Translations under genes and position numbers: made by a program
Assembly: GCF_000836725.1 (NCBI RefSeq)
Contig: NZ_JXTH01000029.1
Coordinates: forward strand, 1 to 33,975
DNA length: 33,975 bases
Direction of reading: 5' to 3'
Origin: Anoxybacillus thermarum
GTDB lineage: Bacteria; Bacillota; Bacilli; Bacillales; Anoxybacillaceae
The notes under the pieces: model-generated
What the model was told of the DNA's origin: nothing
Databases searched by the model: none
The model's input: only the letters and a program-made list of their open reading frames with translations
Shown here: positions 15,106-25,298 of the stretch, one piece after another
Layout: each line of letters starts with the position of its first letter
Numbering within the stretch: the first letter of the stretch is position 1

Positions 15106-16218
15106 TTAGTCAATTGTTCCTGTCCGTAAAATAGATACGCTCACATCGACATCTATTTTTGCATTGTTATATAACTTGTACCATTGTTTATCCGTGAGCT
15201 GCAACCGCCGCACCGAGTGGTCGTATATTTGCCCAAAACCGATCGGGTCGGTGTTGTATGCTTTTAGCTTACTTAATAATTGCTCTATTTCTTTTTTCAT
15301 TTGTTTTTCAATCGCTCGCTCAAGCACGTGTATATTCGCTTGCATAATCGGCTTTATTTTTTCAGACATCTCTAAAATTTCCGTTTGTAGCTTGACGGTG
15401 ACACGAAAATGAGGCGCTGGTTTTTGACTAATGAGTTTGATTTTCCGTTTCGTCCGAATTTCGTTAAACACAATATTCACTTTTTTCCCCTTTTTCTTTA
15501 TTAATAGCGGGGCGACATCATCACGTGGCACTGTAATATTTTTTAGTCCTGTGTTATACTCGGACGCAAGCATTTTAATATAAAAACTTTCATCAAGCCG
15601 CACCGTTCCAACGAACTTGTCTCCCCGAAAGAGCGCTACTTTTTCAATGATCGGTTTGCCGTCACGCAACGATAAACAAGGTAAAACCGGATCTTTGCCA
15701 ACGTCGTAATAACTATGAATGAACTCGTGCAACGTGGCAGCTAATAGCGATTCACTGCGCAAATTTTTTTCAATTAATCGATATAAATACGTCCCAATGT
15801 CGGGCGTATCTTCATGCTTTTTGCTTTTTATGACTTGTTTTGCACTCGGTTCTGCAATAGCTAAATAGACGAGCGAGCCGATGTTCGCATCGCGTTGTAG
15901 CGTGTCGGTTAATCCGAAAATTCCGTCTTCCTCTGCTAGTTCTTTTCCGTATACAACGGCGCGAATTTGTCCTGAACCTAAATCGTGGCTCGTTTGCGCC
16001 TCTAAGTCTTGGCGAAGCCCTTTGCTCGTTTTATTTGTCGCTTCAATGACTTCGGACATCGACGAGCCGGTCGTTTGAAACGAAAGCATAACTGACCCCC
16101 CTTCATACATCTTCCCTTTTTTATCAAACCCTGCCGCTGTAATAATGCCTTGTCGTTCTAATACGCGCGGAGATACACAACCGCTAAGCAACAACATGAC
16201 AACGATAAACCATTTCAT
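15106..16218 (-). CDS. Spore germination lipoprotein, Ger(x)C family
   Basis: The 370-residue protein starts MKWFIVVMLLLSGCVSPRVLE, a lipoprotein signal with lipobox LSGC. It is the C subunit of a GerA-type germinant receptor in the spore inner membrane. Characteristic parts are ERQGIITAAGFD, SSMSEVIEATNKTSKGLR and QIRAVVYGKELAEE. The frame extends upstream to 16305, but those codons overlap gerB; ATG 16218 overlaps the gerB stop by 4 bp with GGGGAG six bases upstream. It is last in the operon. Which germinant is sensed cannot be told. Confidence 0.92.
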   Translation of the reverse strand: MKWFIVVMLLLSGCVSPRVLERQGIITAAGFDKKGKMYEGGSVMLSFQTTGSSMSEVIEATNKTSKGLRQDLEAQTSHDLGSGQIRAVVYGKELAEEDGIFGLTDTLQRDANIGSLVYLAIAEPSAKQVIKSKKHEDTPDIGTYLYRLIEKNLRSESLLAATLHEFIHSYYDVGKDPVLPCLSLRDGKPIIEKVALFRGDKFVGTVRLDESFYIKMLASEYNTGLKNITVPRDDVAPLLIKKKGKKVNIVFNEIRTKRKIKLISQKPAPHFRVTVKLQTEILEMSEKIKPIMQANIHVLERAIEKQMKKEIEQLLSKLKAYNTDPIGFGQIYDHSVRRLQLTDKQWYKLYNNAKIDVDVSVSILRTGTID

Positions 16219-17315
16219 TTTGTGCTCCCCTTTGCCCATGTTTTCATGCGCACAAAGACATATAAGAAAAACGGATAGACGAAGCTTAGCCAAAATCCAT
16301 ACCATCCGACTTGATCAATAAACTCGTTAATTGTCGCCCGTTTTTCAAAAATAATCGCAACTGCAAAAGATAAACACGCAAAAAGAAATAACCCATATTT
16401 TTGTTTTATACGAAAAAGCGCTTTTCCGCCACGCGTCATCGCCCACATAAACATGAGCAAATTCGGTAAAATAACGAGCAGCCAAAGCGGAATGACGATA
16501 TATTCAAATCGTTCAATAAACGAAAATTTGACGATCGTAAACATCGACAACGACGCCCAAATGGTCACATCGAGCTGCTTCGGGCTAAAAAAGGCGATCG
16601 CAATGACTGTCACTGCCGCTACGAGAAACGTCGTCAACATGACGCCAATTTGGGCATAGCGATGGACGCGCTCTTTTTCTTTTACAAACGGATAAATGAT
16701 ATATAACACTTCAAATCCGAGCATCGTATAAGATGTTTTTAATACACCATTCATCATCTGTTTCGGCGTCGCTTCAAAAATGGGCAGCAAATGAATCCAC
16801 TCCGCATATTTTAACGGCTGAAAAACGACAACAACGACCCAAATGGCCATAAAAAACGTTAAAAAACTAACGCCCGCCACGAGCCGAAATCCCCCTCCAT
16901 ATAGGGCATACACGGTTAAAATAACTAAAATGAGCGCTCCGCCCCAAAGCGGAAAATCAGGGTACATCCACGTTAACGCCATCTCTACATAGCCGAGTAA
17001 AATCGACGTATACGCCATTAAAAAATAAACGACAACCGCTGCGTTCGCGATCCAACCGAACACGCGCCCATAAACGAACGTATGAAGCGAAAAAATGTTG
17101 TCATGTTCCGACAATTTCAACGTTTGGCAAATGACGAAAACGACGAGATGAATCCATAGCCCACTAAGCAGCACAGCAATCCATGCATCTTGGCGCGCTT
17201 CGACGAAAATGACGCGCTGCACGCCGACGATGCCAAGACCAATTTGAGCAGTATGAACGAGAAAAAAAACGAGATAAGCGTTAATGGAAAGCCGTTCGTT
17301 TGGCGTTTTCATCAT
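16215..17315 (-). CDS. Spore germination permease, GerB (GerAB-like) family
   Basis: The 366-residue protein has about ten membrane segments and belongs to the amino-acid/polyamine transporter-like GerAB family, which binds the germinant. It starts MMKTPNERLSINAYLVFFLVHTAQIG, typical of the family. Later signatures are TWMYPDFPLWGG, LPIFEATPKQMMNGVLKTSYTMLG and EYIVIPLW. It overlaps gerA and gerC by 4 bp on each side, so the three are probably translated together. Confidence 0.92.
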   Translation of the reverse strand: MMKTPNERLSINAYLVFFLVHTAQIGLGIVGVQRVIFVEARQDAWIAVLLSGLWIHLVVFVICQTLKLSEHDNIFSLHTFVYGRVFGWIANAAVVVYFLMAYTSILLGYVEMALTWMYPDFPLWGGALILVILTVYALYGGGFRLVAGVSFLTFFMAIWVVVVVFQPLKYAEWIHLLPIFEATPKQMMNGVLKTSYTMLGFEVLYIIYPFVKEKERVHRYAQIGVMLTTFLVAAVTVIAIAFFSPKQLDVTIWASLSMFTIVKFSFIERFEYIVIPLWLLVILPNLLMFMWAMTRGGKALFRIKQKYGLFLFACLSFAVAIIFEKRATINEFIDQVGWYGFWLSFVYPFFLYVFVRMKTWAKGSTK

Positions 17316-18778
17316 TCATCCAAATCCTTTCGTTTCATCGCTTCACGCCATGAAAAACGGCGGGAGTTTTGCGGGCGGTTCGTTTTCGGACGCTGATGAT
17401 AAAATCTCACCGGCAAACGAATGAGCGCATATTTCATATCTGTAAAACGAAACGGATATATTGGCGACAAATACGGACGCCCAAGCGATGTCATTTTTAA
17501 TAGATGAATAAGCAATATGCTGACGCCAATAAATATGCCAACAAGTCCCCAAAACGCCGCTAATAAAATAATCGGAAAACGTAAAATACGGATCGTTGCG
17601 CCCATCTCATAACTCGGCGCCGTAAATGAACCGAGCGCGCTCAATGCAACAATAATAATGAGCACGTTGCTCGTAAATCCGGCATCGACGGCCGCTTGCC
17701 CAAGGACGATACCGCCAACGATGCCCATCGTTTGACCGACTTTTGTCGGCAAGCGCGCCCCTGCTTCGCGCAACAGTTCAATCATAAATTCAAGAAACAG
17801 CGCTTCAATAACGGGAGGAAACGGAACGCGCGAGCGCGACTCTCCAATCGTCAAAAGCAAAGCGGACGGAATGACTTCGTAATGATACGTAATGACCGCA
17901 ACATAAAGCGGTGATAAAAAGATCGAAGCAAAAATGCCGAGCATGCGTACAGCACGCAAGACGGTGCTCATCGCCCAGCGCAAATAAATATCTTCTGTCG
18001 TTTCAAAAAAACTAAAAAACGTTGTCGGACAAATAATGACCGTTGGGCTGCGATCAACGAAAATGCCGATGCGCCCTTTCAACAAACTGTACGCCAACCG
18101 ATCAGGGAGTTCTGTTAATAAATATTGCGGAAAAATCGTATACGCATGGTCGTCCAACATTTGCGCTAAAACAGAACTATCAATCACTTCGTCAATATGT
18201 AGCTCTTCTAACCGTTGCTTCACCGTTTGGACGTTCGTTTCATCGGCAATATCTTCAATATAAACGACGCGCACTTCAAGCGGGTTGCGCACACCAATCA
18301 TTATTTTTTCCGTCACTAATTTCGGGTCCGTTACATTTTGGCGCAAAATACGAATGTTTGTATCAATCGACTCGGTAAACGACATTTTCGGGCCAAGAAC
18401 GAGCGATTCCGTTTCTGCTTTTTCAAGCGAACGTTCGACTTTTTCTGCAATGTTGACGACAAGCCCCCGCTTTTCTTTTTCGATGTAAATGCCTGCCCAG
18501 CCGTCGCGTATATATGATGCCATTTCTTTTTCTGTTTCACATATGCTCACTGCGCCAATCGGCAAACAGCGCGCCAGCTGATCAATCGATATATGTTGTT
18601 GTTCATGAATAAAGGAAAGGACGTTTTGGTGAAGATGAGCGTGATTAATTAAATTGCTTAAAAAAAGAACGTATACGTTTCTTCCTTTACATTCGATGCG
18701 GCGGCACATAAAATCTGGCGAATGGGCAAGCTGTCTCGCCACATCATCAATTCGATCTTTTTTTGTAAACCACATCAT
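17312..18778 (-). CDS. Spore germination protein, GerA family (A subunit)
   Basis: The 488-residue protein has the GerA layout: a cytosolic N-terminal region (about 1-270, with GPKMSFTESIDTNIRILRQNV and VYIEDIADETNV), then membrane segments (AVRMLGIFASIFLSPLYVAVITYH, PPVIEALFLEFMIELLREAGARLP, VGGIVLGQAAVDAGFTSNVL, PSYEMGATIRILRFP), and a basic C-terminal tail. It is first of an A-B-C operon. Two ATG codons (18778, 18775) follow GGGGG; the second has the more usual spacing. Upstream is a possible sigma-G promoter, fitting expression in the forespore. Confidence 0.93.
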   Translation of the reverse strand: MMWFTKKDRIDDVARQLAHSPDFMCRRIECKGRNVYVLFLSNLINHAHLHQNVLSFIHEQQHISIDQLARCLPIGAVSICETEKEMASYIRDGWAGIYIEKEKRGLVVNIAEKVERSLEKAETESLVLGPKMSFTESIDTNIRILRQNVTDPKLVTEKIMIGVRNPLEVRVVYIEDIADETNVQTVKQRLEELHIDEVIDSSVLAQMLDDHAYTIFPQYLLTELPDRLAYSLLKGRIGIFVDRSPTVIICPTTFFSFFETTEDIYLRWAMSTVLRAVRMLGIFASIFLSPLYVAVITYHYEVIPSALLLTIGESRSRVPFPPVIEALFLEFMIELLREAGARLPTKVGQTMGIVGGIVLGQAAVDAGFTSNVLIIIVALSALGSFTAPSYEMGATIRILRFPIILLAAFWGLVGIFIGVSILLIHLLKMTSLGRPYLSPIYPFRFTDMKYALIRLPVRFYHQRPKTNRPQNSRRFSWREAMKRKDLDE

Positions 18779-18811
18779 CTTGCCCCCTTTTTGTCGCGCT
18801 CCATTTTTTCC

Positions 18812-18841
18812 TAGTTTGCAATGACAAACGGTTTTTATACA
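18812..18841 (-). promoter_or_regulatory. Possible sigma-G promoter of the gerA operon
   Basis: On the minus strand TGTATA (18841-18836) and CAAACTA (18818-18812) are 17 bp apart; the sigma-G consensus is about TGAATA and CATACTA. That is one and two mismatches. The site lies between the terminator of the upstream operon and gerA, where a forespore promoter is expected. Confidence 0.5.
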
Positions 18842-18872
18842 AAAAAAAGAGGAAACCTTAATTGGCTTCCTC
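18841..18872 (-). terminator. Terminator of the seven-gene cheV-to-kinase operon
   Basis: On the minus strand GAGGAAGCC (18872-18864) pairs with GGTTTCCTC (18857-18849), one G-T wobble, loop 6, followed by eight T. It spans the kinase stop codon at 18858 and is the only clear terminator found between 30244 and here. Confidence 0.88.
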
Positions 18873-21746
18873 GTTTAGCGGGACGAAAATTTCTCCTTGA
18901 CGCTCTTTATTTAATAACATTTGCAAAATCGTTTTCGATAGCTGGCTCGGTTGATACGGTTTTACTAAATAACTATTTGCGCCGAGCGCCATTCCTTTTT
19001 CCCGTTCTTCTAACGCTGAAGAAATGATAATTGGAATATGGGCGAGCTCTTCATTTTGCTTTAGCTCTTTTAACACATCCCAACCAGATACGTCATGTTC
19101 TTCTAACATAATGTCTAACACGACCGCATCCGGTTTCTCTTTTTGAATGAGCTCAATCGCTTCTTTTCCTTCTTTGACGAGTTTGACGCGAAACCCGCTA
19201 TCTTTTAATTCCGCTTCTAATAATGCAGCTAAATTTTCGTCATCTTCGACAATAATGACGTGCGCATGCGCTTGTTTGTCGTCGATGTCGCGTTCGTCTT
19301 CCCTGCTACGCGCCATAACGACAAGCGGGAACGATATAGTAAACGTACTTCCTTTTTTCAATTCGGATGTAACGGCTACTTCTCCTTCATGCGCTTTGAC
19401 AATTTCTTTGACAATCGCCAGTCCAAGCCCGGTGCCACCGATGCGGCGACGGTCGGAATTGTCGACGCGATAAAATTTCGTAAATAAATGCGGCAACGCT
19501 TCTTCTGGAATACCTAACCCTTCATCTTGCACATCGACGCATAGTCGATTGCCCCGCTCGTATATGCGTACTGTAATATTGCCGCCATCTGGCGAATATT
19601 TAATGGCGTTGCTAATTAAGTTTGTAAACACTTGGGCGAGCTTGTCGCGGTCGCCGAGCACCGTCGTTTTGTCTGTTTCTTTTTGTAAACGGAACTGATG
19701 AATCGTCGTATTCACTTTTTGCGTTTCAATGACGTTTTCAATAATGGAAACGAGATCTTCATATTTTTTATCGTACGTTTGCTTTCCAGACTCCATCCGC
19801 TGTACATCTAAAAAGTCGTTAATGAGCGCTGTTAACCGTTTCGCTTCTTGATAAATCGTCGTTAAATATTTTTTCTGCCGTTCTGGTTTTAACTCTTTCG
19901 TTAACATGAGTTCCGTAAAGCCGAGAACGCTTGAAAGCGGCGTGCGCAACTCGTGGCTGACGGTGCTGACAAATTCGGACTTCATTTGATCGACTTCAAA
20001 CTCTTTCGTAATGTCGCGATGGACAAATACCGTCCCTTGCCGCTCCCCGTTGCGATATAACGGCTTGGCATACACTTGAATGACTTTTCGTTTTTGTGGT
20101 AAATGGTATACAAACGGTTCACGTTCTTCATCGCCGTTAAAAATGATTGCCCGTAAATAGTCGCATAACGTTTTGCCCGCATCAGACTGCTCAATTAAGC
20201 CGCGCGCCCATTGTTCGTAGCTTGCCCCTCCAAGTTCAGCAATCGTTTCTTTTTGAAGCAAGTCGGCCATTTGTTTATTGACGATGACGCTATTGCCGTC
20301 GCGGTCAACGAAATGAATGCCTTCCTGCACCGTATTTAAAATATGTTGCACCGTTTCGCGCGCTTGCTCTGTCTGTTCGTACAGCTCCATTTTTTGCAAA
20401 GAAATCGATATTTGTTTCGTTAATCCGACATATTCATGCACTTCTTCGTCCGAAAACGGTCCGCCGAAGCGGCTGAACACTAAAATGGCTTGCACTTTGC
20501 TTTCATTCGAAAGGACAGGTAAAAAAACGTCGTGCACAAACATCGTCTCTTCATGATACCCTTTTTCTGACGCAGCGACTTCGCGCTTTAACACAAACGG
20601 CTTCTTTTGTTCAAACAATCGTTGATGCAAGCCGTTGTACACGTACGTTAAAAATTGTTCAACCCCATATGGCGACAGCCCAAATGCTGCATATGTTTTT
20701 TGTTCGTTCATTAAAACAATCATGCCGCGGTCGGCTTCCATGACGCGCGCCATGTTAAACACGATGCTGTGCAACACTTCTTGCCGATCGAGCGAATTTG
20801 ACAAACCTTGAATAAAATCGTTATACCGCTCTAATTCCCGTTCGCGCGCTTGCATCGCTTCAAGCGCTTGTTCGAGTTCGGCTTGTTGCACCTCTAATTC
20901 ATCTTGCTGCGCAAGTAATTCTTCATTATGCGCCATTAAACTTTCTTCTTTTTCCTGAATGCTCATTAACATTTTCCGAAACGCTTGAGCAAGTTTTCCA
21001 ATTTCATCTTCGCGAGCCGTATGAATGACGTCGTTGTTATGCACTTGTTCGTCATTTGCAATTTTTTCTGCCATGTGGGCGAGGGCGCGAAGCGGTGCGC
21101 CGATTTTTTTCGTCATGATGCGCGCGATGGCGGCGAGCAAAAACAACATCAAAAAGACGAATACGATAAACGCCGTTTGGGCGATTTGCTGCTCTTTGCT
21201 TAACTGCCGAAAGGCGCCATCTAATTGATCATTTAAGCTTTGTTTATACGTTTTCATTTGAAATTGGAATTGCTCAATCGATGCCGTTCCGCCGTTTTCC
21301 GATAAACTTAACACTTTTTGTATATTGCCGCTTTCAAACGCTTCAATTGCTTCAGGAACAAGATCGCCGAAATAGTAACTAGCGAACTGGCGTGCCTTTA
21401 AAATAAACTGCTTATCGTCTTTCGTCGTCGCTGCTAACTCTAACGCATCGAGCCCGGTTTGGGCATTTTCTTGTTCACGGAAAATGCTTAATTTAAATTC
21501 TTTTCGGTTAAATGCTAAATAGCCGCGCGCGTCGGAAAATGCTTGGTTGAACGCCTGTTCAATTTCTTGAGCATATTTCATTTTCATTTCGATTTGATTT
21601 TTTTTCTTTTCAAACGATGTCACTAGCGTTGCCTGATACATAGACAGGGCGGTCGCGCCGACAACGAAAATGATAAAAAACGACGCGACAAGCAAAATAA
21701 ACTGCCTCGCGAAACTTTGTCGAAAATAGCTACGCATCTTCTCCAT
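18858..21746 (-). CDS. Membrane hybrid histidine kinase, HAMP-GAF-PAS-HisKA-HATPase-REC
   Basis: The 962-residue protein has membrane segments at about 15-37 and 190-208 flanking an external helical sensor of about 150 residues. It then has HAMP (208-262), a long coiled coil (262-310), a GAF-like domain (315-455) and PAS (460-580). The kinase core shows H598 in STVSHELRTPLSS, N box NLISNAIKYSPDGG (709-722), DEGLGI (741-746) and GGTGLGLA (770-777). A C-terminal receiver has acceptor D878 and VKPYQPS. It overlaps the upstream single-receiver gene by 17 bp and ends the operon. Its own receiver suggests a phosphorelay, possibly through the HPt of the cyclase in the same operon. Confidence 0.9.
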   Translation of the reverse strand: MEKMRSYFRQSFARQFILLVASFFIIFVVGATALSMYQATLVTSFEKKKNQIEMKMKYAQEIEQAFNQAFSDARGYLAFNRKEFKLSIFREQENAQTGLDALELAATTKDDKQFILKARQFASYYFGDLVPEAIEAFESGNIQKVLSLSENGGTASIEQFQFQMKTYKQSLNDQLDGAFRQLSKEQQIAQTAFIVFVFLMLFLLAAIARIMTKKIGAPLRALAHMAEKIANDEQVHNNDVIHTAREDEIGKLAQAFRKMLMSIQEKEESLMAHNEELLAQQDELEVQQAELEQALEAMQARERELERYNDFIQGLSNSLDRQEVLHSIVFNMARVMEADRGMIVLMNEQKTYAAFGLSPYGVEQFLTYVYNGLHQRLFEQKKPFVLKREVAASEKGYHEETMFVHDVFLPVLSNESKVQAILVFSRFGGPFSDEEVHEYVGLTKQISISLQKMELYEQTEQARETVQHILNTVQEGIHFVDRDGNSVIVNKQMADLLQKETIAELGGASYEQWARGLIEQSDAGKTLCDYLRAIIFNGDEEREPFVYHLPQKRKVIQVYAKPLYRNGERQGTVFVHRDITKEFEVDQMKSEFVSTVSHELRTPLSSVLGFTELMLTKELKPERQKKYLTTIYQEAKRLTALINDFLDVQRMESGKQTYDKKYEDLVSIIENVIETQKVNTTIHQFRLQKETDKTTVLGDRDKLAQVFTNLISNAIKYSPDGGNITVRIYERGNRLCVDVQDEGLGIPEEALPHLFTKFYRVDNSDRRRIGGTGLGLAIVKEIVKAHEGEVAVTSELKKGSTFTISFPLVVMARSREDERDIDDKQAHAHVIIVEDDENLAALLEAELKDSGFRVKLVKEGKEAIELIQKEKPDAVVLDIMLEEHDVSGWDVLKELKQNEELAHIPIIISSALEEREKGMALGANSYLVKPYQPSQLSKTILQMLLNKERQGEIFVPLNEEAN

Positions 21747-22104
21747 GTAAAATCGCCTCGATTCGTTGCACTAATTCAAGCGGACTGTACGGTTTTGCCA
21801 TAAAATAGTCAGCGCCAGCGTCTAATACGCGCTGTTGATCTGCCTGCTGACTTTTTGCCGATAGCATCATAATCTTTACATGTTTTTTATCGGGCATTTG
21901 ACGCACTTGTTGAATGACTTCTAAGCCGGTATATATTGGCATCATGTAATCAAGTAAAATTAAATCGTAATCGTTTTGTTTAATCATATTAATCGCTTCT
22001 TCCCCGTCGCACGCTTCATCGATGTCGTGCCCTTCATCTTCTAGCGTATCGACAACGAGCATACGCAACACTTCTTCATCTTCCGCTAATAAAATTTTCG
22101 CCAT
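21730..22104 (-). CDS. Single-domain response regulator (CheY-like)
   Basis: The 124-residue protein is a receiver domain only: AEDEEVLR (acidic pocket), DLILLDYMMP (acceptor Asp), MLSAKSQ and FMAKPYSP (conserved Lys). With no output domain it must act by protein contact or pass phosphate on. Its ATG shares a base with the stop of the large hydrolase-like gene (TAATG), and its end overlaps the kinase start. It may link the hybrid kinase to the cyclase or the exopolysaccharide machinery; the target is not known. Confidence 0.9.
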   Translation of the reverse strand: MAKILLAEDEEVLRMLVVDTLEDEGHDIDEACDGEEAINMIKQNDYDLILLDYMMPIYTGLEVIQQVRQMPDKKHVKIMMLSAKSQQADQQRVLDAGADYFMAKPYSPLELVQRIEAILHGEDA

Positions 22105-25100
22105 TATTTTCTCTCCCCTTCAACGCTCTTATATATTTGTTTCACAATCGTGTACGAACGTTTTAACCGTTCGTGATATGTCGGTTGCTCCCAACCGTCC
22201 CATGTGTACGTATAAAATTGTTTTGCATCTAAATGTTCAGGATATGAGAACCCTTTTTCATACACGCCGATGCGAATGCCGTCGATCGTTCGGCTGCTTG
22301 CTAATCCACCTTTCCACATATCTCCCATCGCTTCGTGCATGCTCGGGTCTTTCACATTTAAAAGCGCCCACGGGATGCGAATTTCATATCCGTCTCTTTG
22401 TTTGCTGACGCTTACGTCTGTTAAAGAGTTGTACGCTCCATCGTTCGGATTTGCTGTACCAAACGTCATGATACCTGTTTCGTAAAAATCGAACGGATAC
22501 GTTTTTCCTTTAATTTGTAATTTTTTATTTAATGTCAAACGAATCGGATGATATACACCATTATTTTTTTTGTTCGCATACGGCAAACGGTCAATCATAT
22601 TTAAAATGTGTCCGTAATGATAATAAAATGAATCGTAATAACTATCAACCCATAATCGCCCTTCTTTTTCACCGCGTAAATGAAGGACGAAATCGACGCC
22701 TTCTGTTCGTACGTTCGGCACATTGAGAACGGTCGCTTGTCCTTGGTTTGCGATTGTGTCAAACAATATATATACGTCTTTATTTTGCTTCACCGTTGTG
22801 TCGTAACGAATATACACGTATCGTTCATCGCTCGTCATATAGAGCGCGCGCCCGTCTTGTTGAAAGGCAGGAGCGATTTGTTGAAATGCCCAATCTTCTT
22901 TTCGTCCGTCGACTTTGATCATCATCGTTTCATTTTTCGCTGGATCAAAACTAAGTAAACCGAATTGTTGTTCGTTCGTTTGCGCGTTGGACCAAAACGG
23001 ACGACGGTCAGGATTATCGTAATCCATCGTGTTCCACGTTCGTTTAAACCATTCATCTTGCCATGTGAAAATAAAGCCGCCTGCCATGCGTTCATGAACG
23101 ATGTCTTCAAATAGTTTTTTGTTGATTACACCTTGCTCTTGTTCGGAATGGAATCCTTGGTTCATCCCGTATACGTTGCGGTGCGTCATGCCGCGCGATG
23201 ACGGGACGCCAAATTCGGCTACGACAATCGGCATGCGATGCACCCGTTTCATATCGTGTAAGTAGCCTGCATAGTTATTTTTCTCGCCGCGATGGTCGAT
23301 GTAATTTACGTATTTTTGCTCATAGTTTAAAAAGTCTGGGTAGTACGGATAAATGTGATACGACGCAAATAAGCCGCTATGCATTTTATTTGTCGAATAT
23401 ATGACGTTCGGGTTTACCGATACGAAATCTTCTTTTTCTAACGGCTCGCTCGGATGCGTTAACAAATCGGTCGTCACCCAGTTTGTGAAACTGACCGGAC
23501 GTTGCCAGCCGTACGTTTTCGTTTCGTACGCGATCGCTTCATCCATCATGCTCGCAAGCCAAATTTCAAACGGTGATGCATCTTTTGTGTACACATACGT
23601 CCCTTTGTAATCTGGTAACCCCGCATGTTTCGTATTCGTCGCATGGACGACCGTCGGTTCCCATTCGACCCCAAAAATCCAGCCGAGCACATACGGTGAA
23701 ATGTCGTATCGATATATGCCGCTCGCGTGCCCTGAGCGAGGTGGGATCGCCGCCCGCCCGTGAACGATATCAATCGTTCGTTTCATTTCCGCAACAAATT
23801 CATCCGTATTTTCTTTTGCAAATGCGTCGTTTGTACGTAAAAACGTCTCTTCATTCACCCACACCCCGTGAAATAAATATAAAGGCTGATCCGCAATTTC
23901 GTTATATTCGTAAAACGCCTCATAAAACGCTGGTGGATGAATCGTATACACACGAATGGCATTCGCATGCATCGCCCCAATTTGTTTAAACCACCGAAAA
24001 TATTCTTCTTTCGTAATCGCTGTTTCTCCCGGGAAATGACCCGGCTTGGCGATCCCCATATTAACTCCTTTTAACAACATGTTTTTCCATTTGCCGTTTT
24101 TATATATTTGTATATATTGATCTCCGACGCGTCCCGCTAGCTGGATCCCGTCGTCTGTTTTCGCAATCGTTCGTTCGACCGTACGCTTTTCATCATGATG
24201 CATAGATTGAAAAATCGTTTTCATCATTGGAACATACGCTTTCCAATAAAACGATGTGGTGCCATTCGGGTCGTGACGCGTCGTCCATTTGCGCCATACG
24301 TCAAGGCCGACCGTTTGATATATGTTCGGTACATTTCCTTCATCTGCATAATCGCCACAAAAGTAATACGCCTCATAGCGCGCATTGCGATGATGAACAA
24401 CGGCTGGAAACGTCGTCGGCAAACCGATCGCTCGTAATTTTTCTTTTCCGCTTTTTGATAATGAGAGCGTATATGTCGCTAACACTTCTTCGTCATATAT
24501 TGGTTTTACGATGTCAAACCAATACGAATACGGAATGGAACCTTTTATCGCAAGCTTTTTTTCTCCTTTTTTCGTCGGAGTAAAAAGCACCCCTTGTTTG
24601 CCAATTTCTTTTTTATCCAAAATGACGAGCCGATCGTATTCATTGACAAGCACATAACCCGGACCGGTAAATGCATATCGTTTTCCATATTGTTTTTCAT
24701 AGTTTTCTCTTACCCAAACAGGCACTTCGTCATCTTCAAGTTTTGGAAAATAGCGACCAATCCAGCCCGTCCATTCGACGTTTAATAAAGCATAAAATTT
24801 GTTGCGAACAGACGGATCCGTCGGGCTTGCGAACGAATTAAACTCGGCGATGAGCGTCTTGTTTCCGGCAAACATCGCCTCGTGCAGTCGATTGACTTCT
24901 TGTTCCGTCAAGCCGCCGTACACTTTTTTTGAGCGTTTCCCTTTCTTTTTTTCAGCGGTGAAATCTTTTTCATATACGCCGTACGTATCGGCGACATAAA
25001 TGACATCATACGATTGTAACGATGTCGGCCATGGGCGCTCTTTTTTTGCCGTCGGTATAAACCCGACATAATCTTTTTTCACATCGTAGCGCGCCCCGTC

Positions 25101-25298
25101 TGGCTTTACGTACTTTTGTTGGTTTAATAGCCAAACGAGCCCTTTATGTTCACGATACGTATCATCTGGAACAGTTTTATTGACAATCAACACGTGTAAC
25201 GTGTTAGCCGGTTTCATTTGCCATAACCAATACGGTGAAGAAATGATCAGAAAAATAAAGACAATATATAAAACAAGCCAACGTTGTTTGTTCATCAT
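22104..25298 (-). CDS. Large membrane-anchored glycoside-hydrolase-like protein
   Basis: The 1064-residue protein has an N-terminal signal anchor (LVLYIVFIFLIISSPYWLW), so the bulk should be outside the cell. Residues about 30-320 look like a Rossmann/GATase-like domain (LHVLIVNKTV, YDVIYVADTYG, KTLIAEFNSF). About 405-780 resemble a clan-A TIM barrel: LLKGVNMGIA, ANAIRVYTIHPP, GVEWEP (Glu about 545-547, candidate acid/base), VVAEFG (Glu695, candidate nucleophile) and FIFTWQDEW. The last 280 residues look like a beta-sandwich, perhaps carbohydrate-binding. Next to a processive glycosyltransferase, it may trim, transfer or release the polymer. The start 25298 overlaps the glycosyltransferase stop and has AAAGGTG upstream. 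The exact GH family is not recognised. Confidence 0.75.
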   Translation of the reverse strand: MMNKQRWLVLYIVFIFLIISSPYWLWQMKPANTLHVLIVNKTVPDDTYREHKGLVWLLNQQKYVKPDGARYDVKKDYVGFIPTAKKERPWPTSLQSYDVIYVADTYGVYEKDFTAEKKKGKRSKKVYGGLTEQEVNRLHEAMFAGNKTLIAEFNSFASPTDPSVRNKFYALLNVEWTGWIGRYFPKLEDDEVPVWVRENYEKQYGKRYAFTGPGYVLVNEYDRLVILDKKEIGKQGVLFTPTKKGEKKLAIKGSIPYSYWFDIVKPIYDEEVLATYTLSLSKSGKEKLRAIGLPTTFPAVVHHRNARYEAYYFCGDYADEGNVPNIYQTVGLDVWRKWTTRHDPNGTTSFYWKAYVPMMKTIFQSMHHDEKRTVERTIAKTDDGIQLAGRVGDQYIQIYKNGKWKNMLLKGVNMGIAKPGHFPGETAITKEEYFRWFKQIGAMHANAIRVYTIHPPAFYEAFYEYNEIADQPLYLFHGVWVNEETFLRTNDAFAKENTDEFVAEMKRTIDIVHGRAAIPPRSGHASGIYRYDISPYVLGWIFGVEWEPTVVHATNTKHAGLPDYKGTYVYTKDASPFEIWLASMMDEAIAYETKTYGWQRPVSFTNWVTTDLLTHPSEPLEKEDFVSVNPNVIYSTNKMHSGLFASYHIYPYYPDFLNYEQKYVNYIDHRGEKNNYAGYLHDMKRVHRMPIVVAEFGVPSSRGMTHRNVYGMNQGFHSEQEQGVINKKLFEDIVHERMAGGFIFTWQDEWFKRTWNTMDYDNPDRRPFWSNAQTNEQQFGLLSFDPAKNETMMIKVDGRKEDWAFQQIAPAFQQDGRALYMTSDERYVYIRYDTTVKQNKDVYILFDTIANQGQATVLNVPNVRTEGVDFVLHLRGEKEGRLWVDSYYDSFYYHYGHILNMIDRLPYANKKNNGVYHPIRLTLNKKLQIKGKTYPFDFYETGIMTFGTANPNDGAYNSLTDVSVSKQRDGYEIRIPWALLNVKDPSMHEAMGDMWKGGLASSRTIDGIRIGVYEKGFSYPEHLDAKQFYTYTWDGWEQPTYHERLKRSYTIVKQIYKSVEGERK

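Noticed and set aside
23573-23989. Plus-strand open frame opposite the large hydrolase-like gene
   Set aside because: It is antisense to a well-supported coding frame and has no ribosome site or recognisable protein features.
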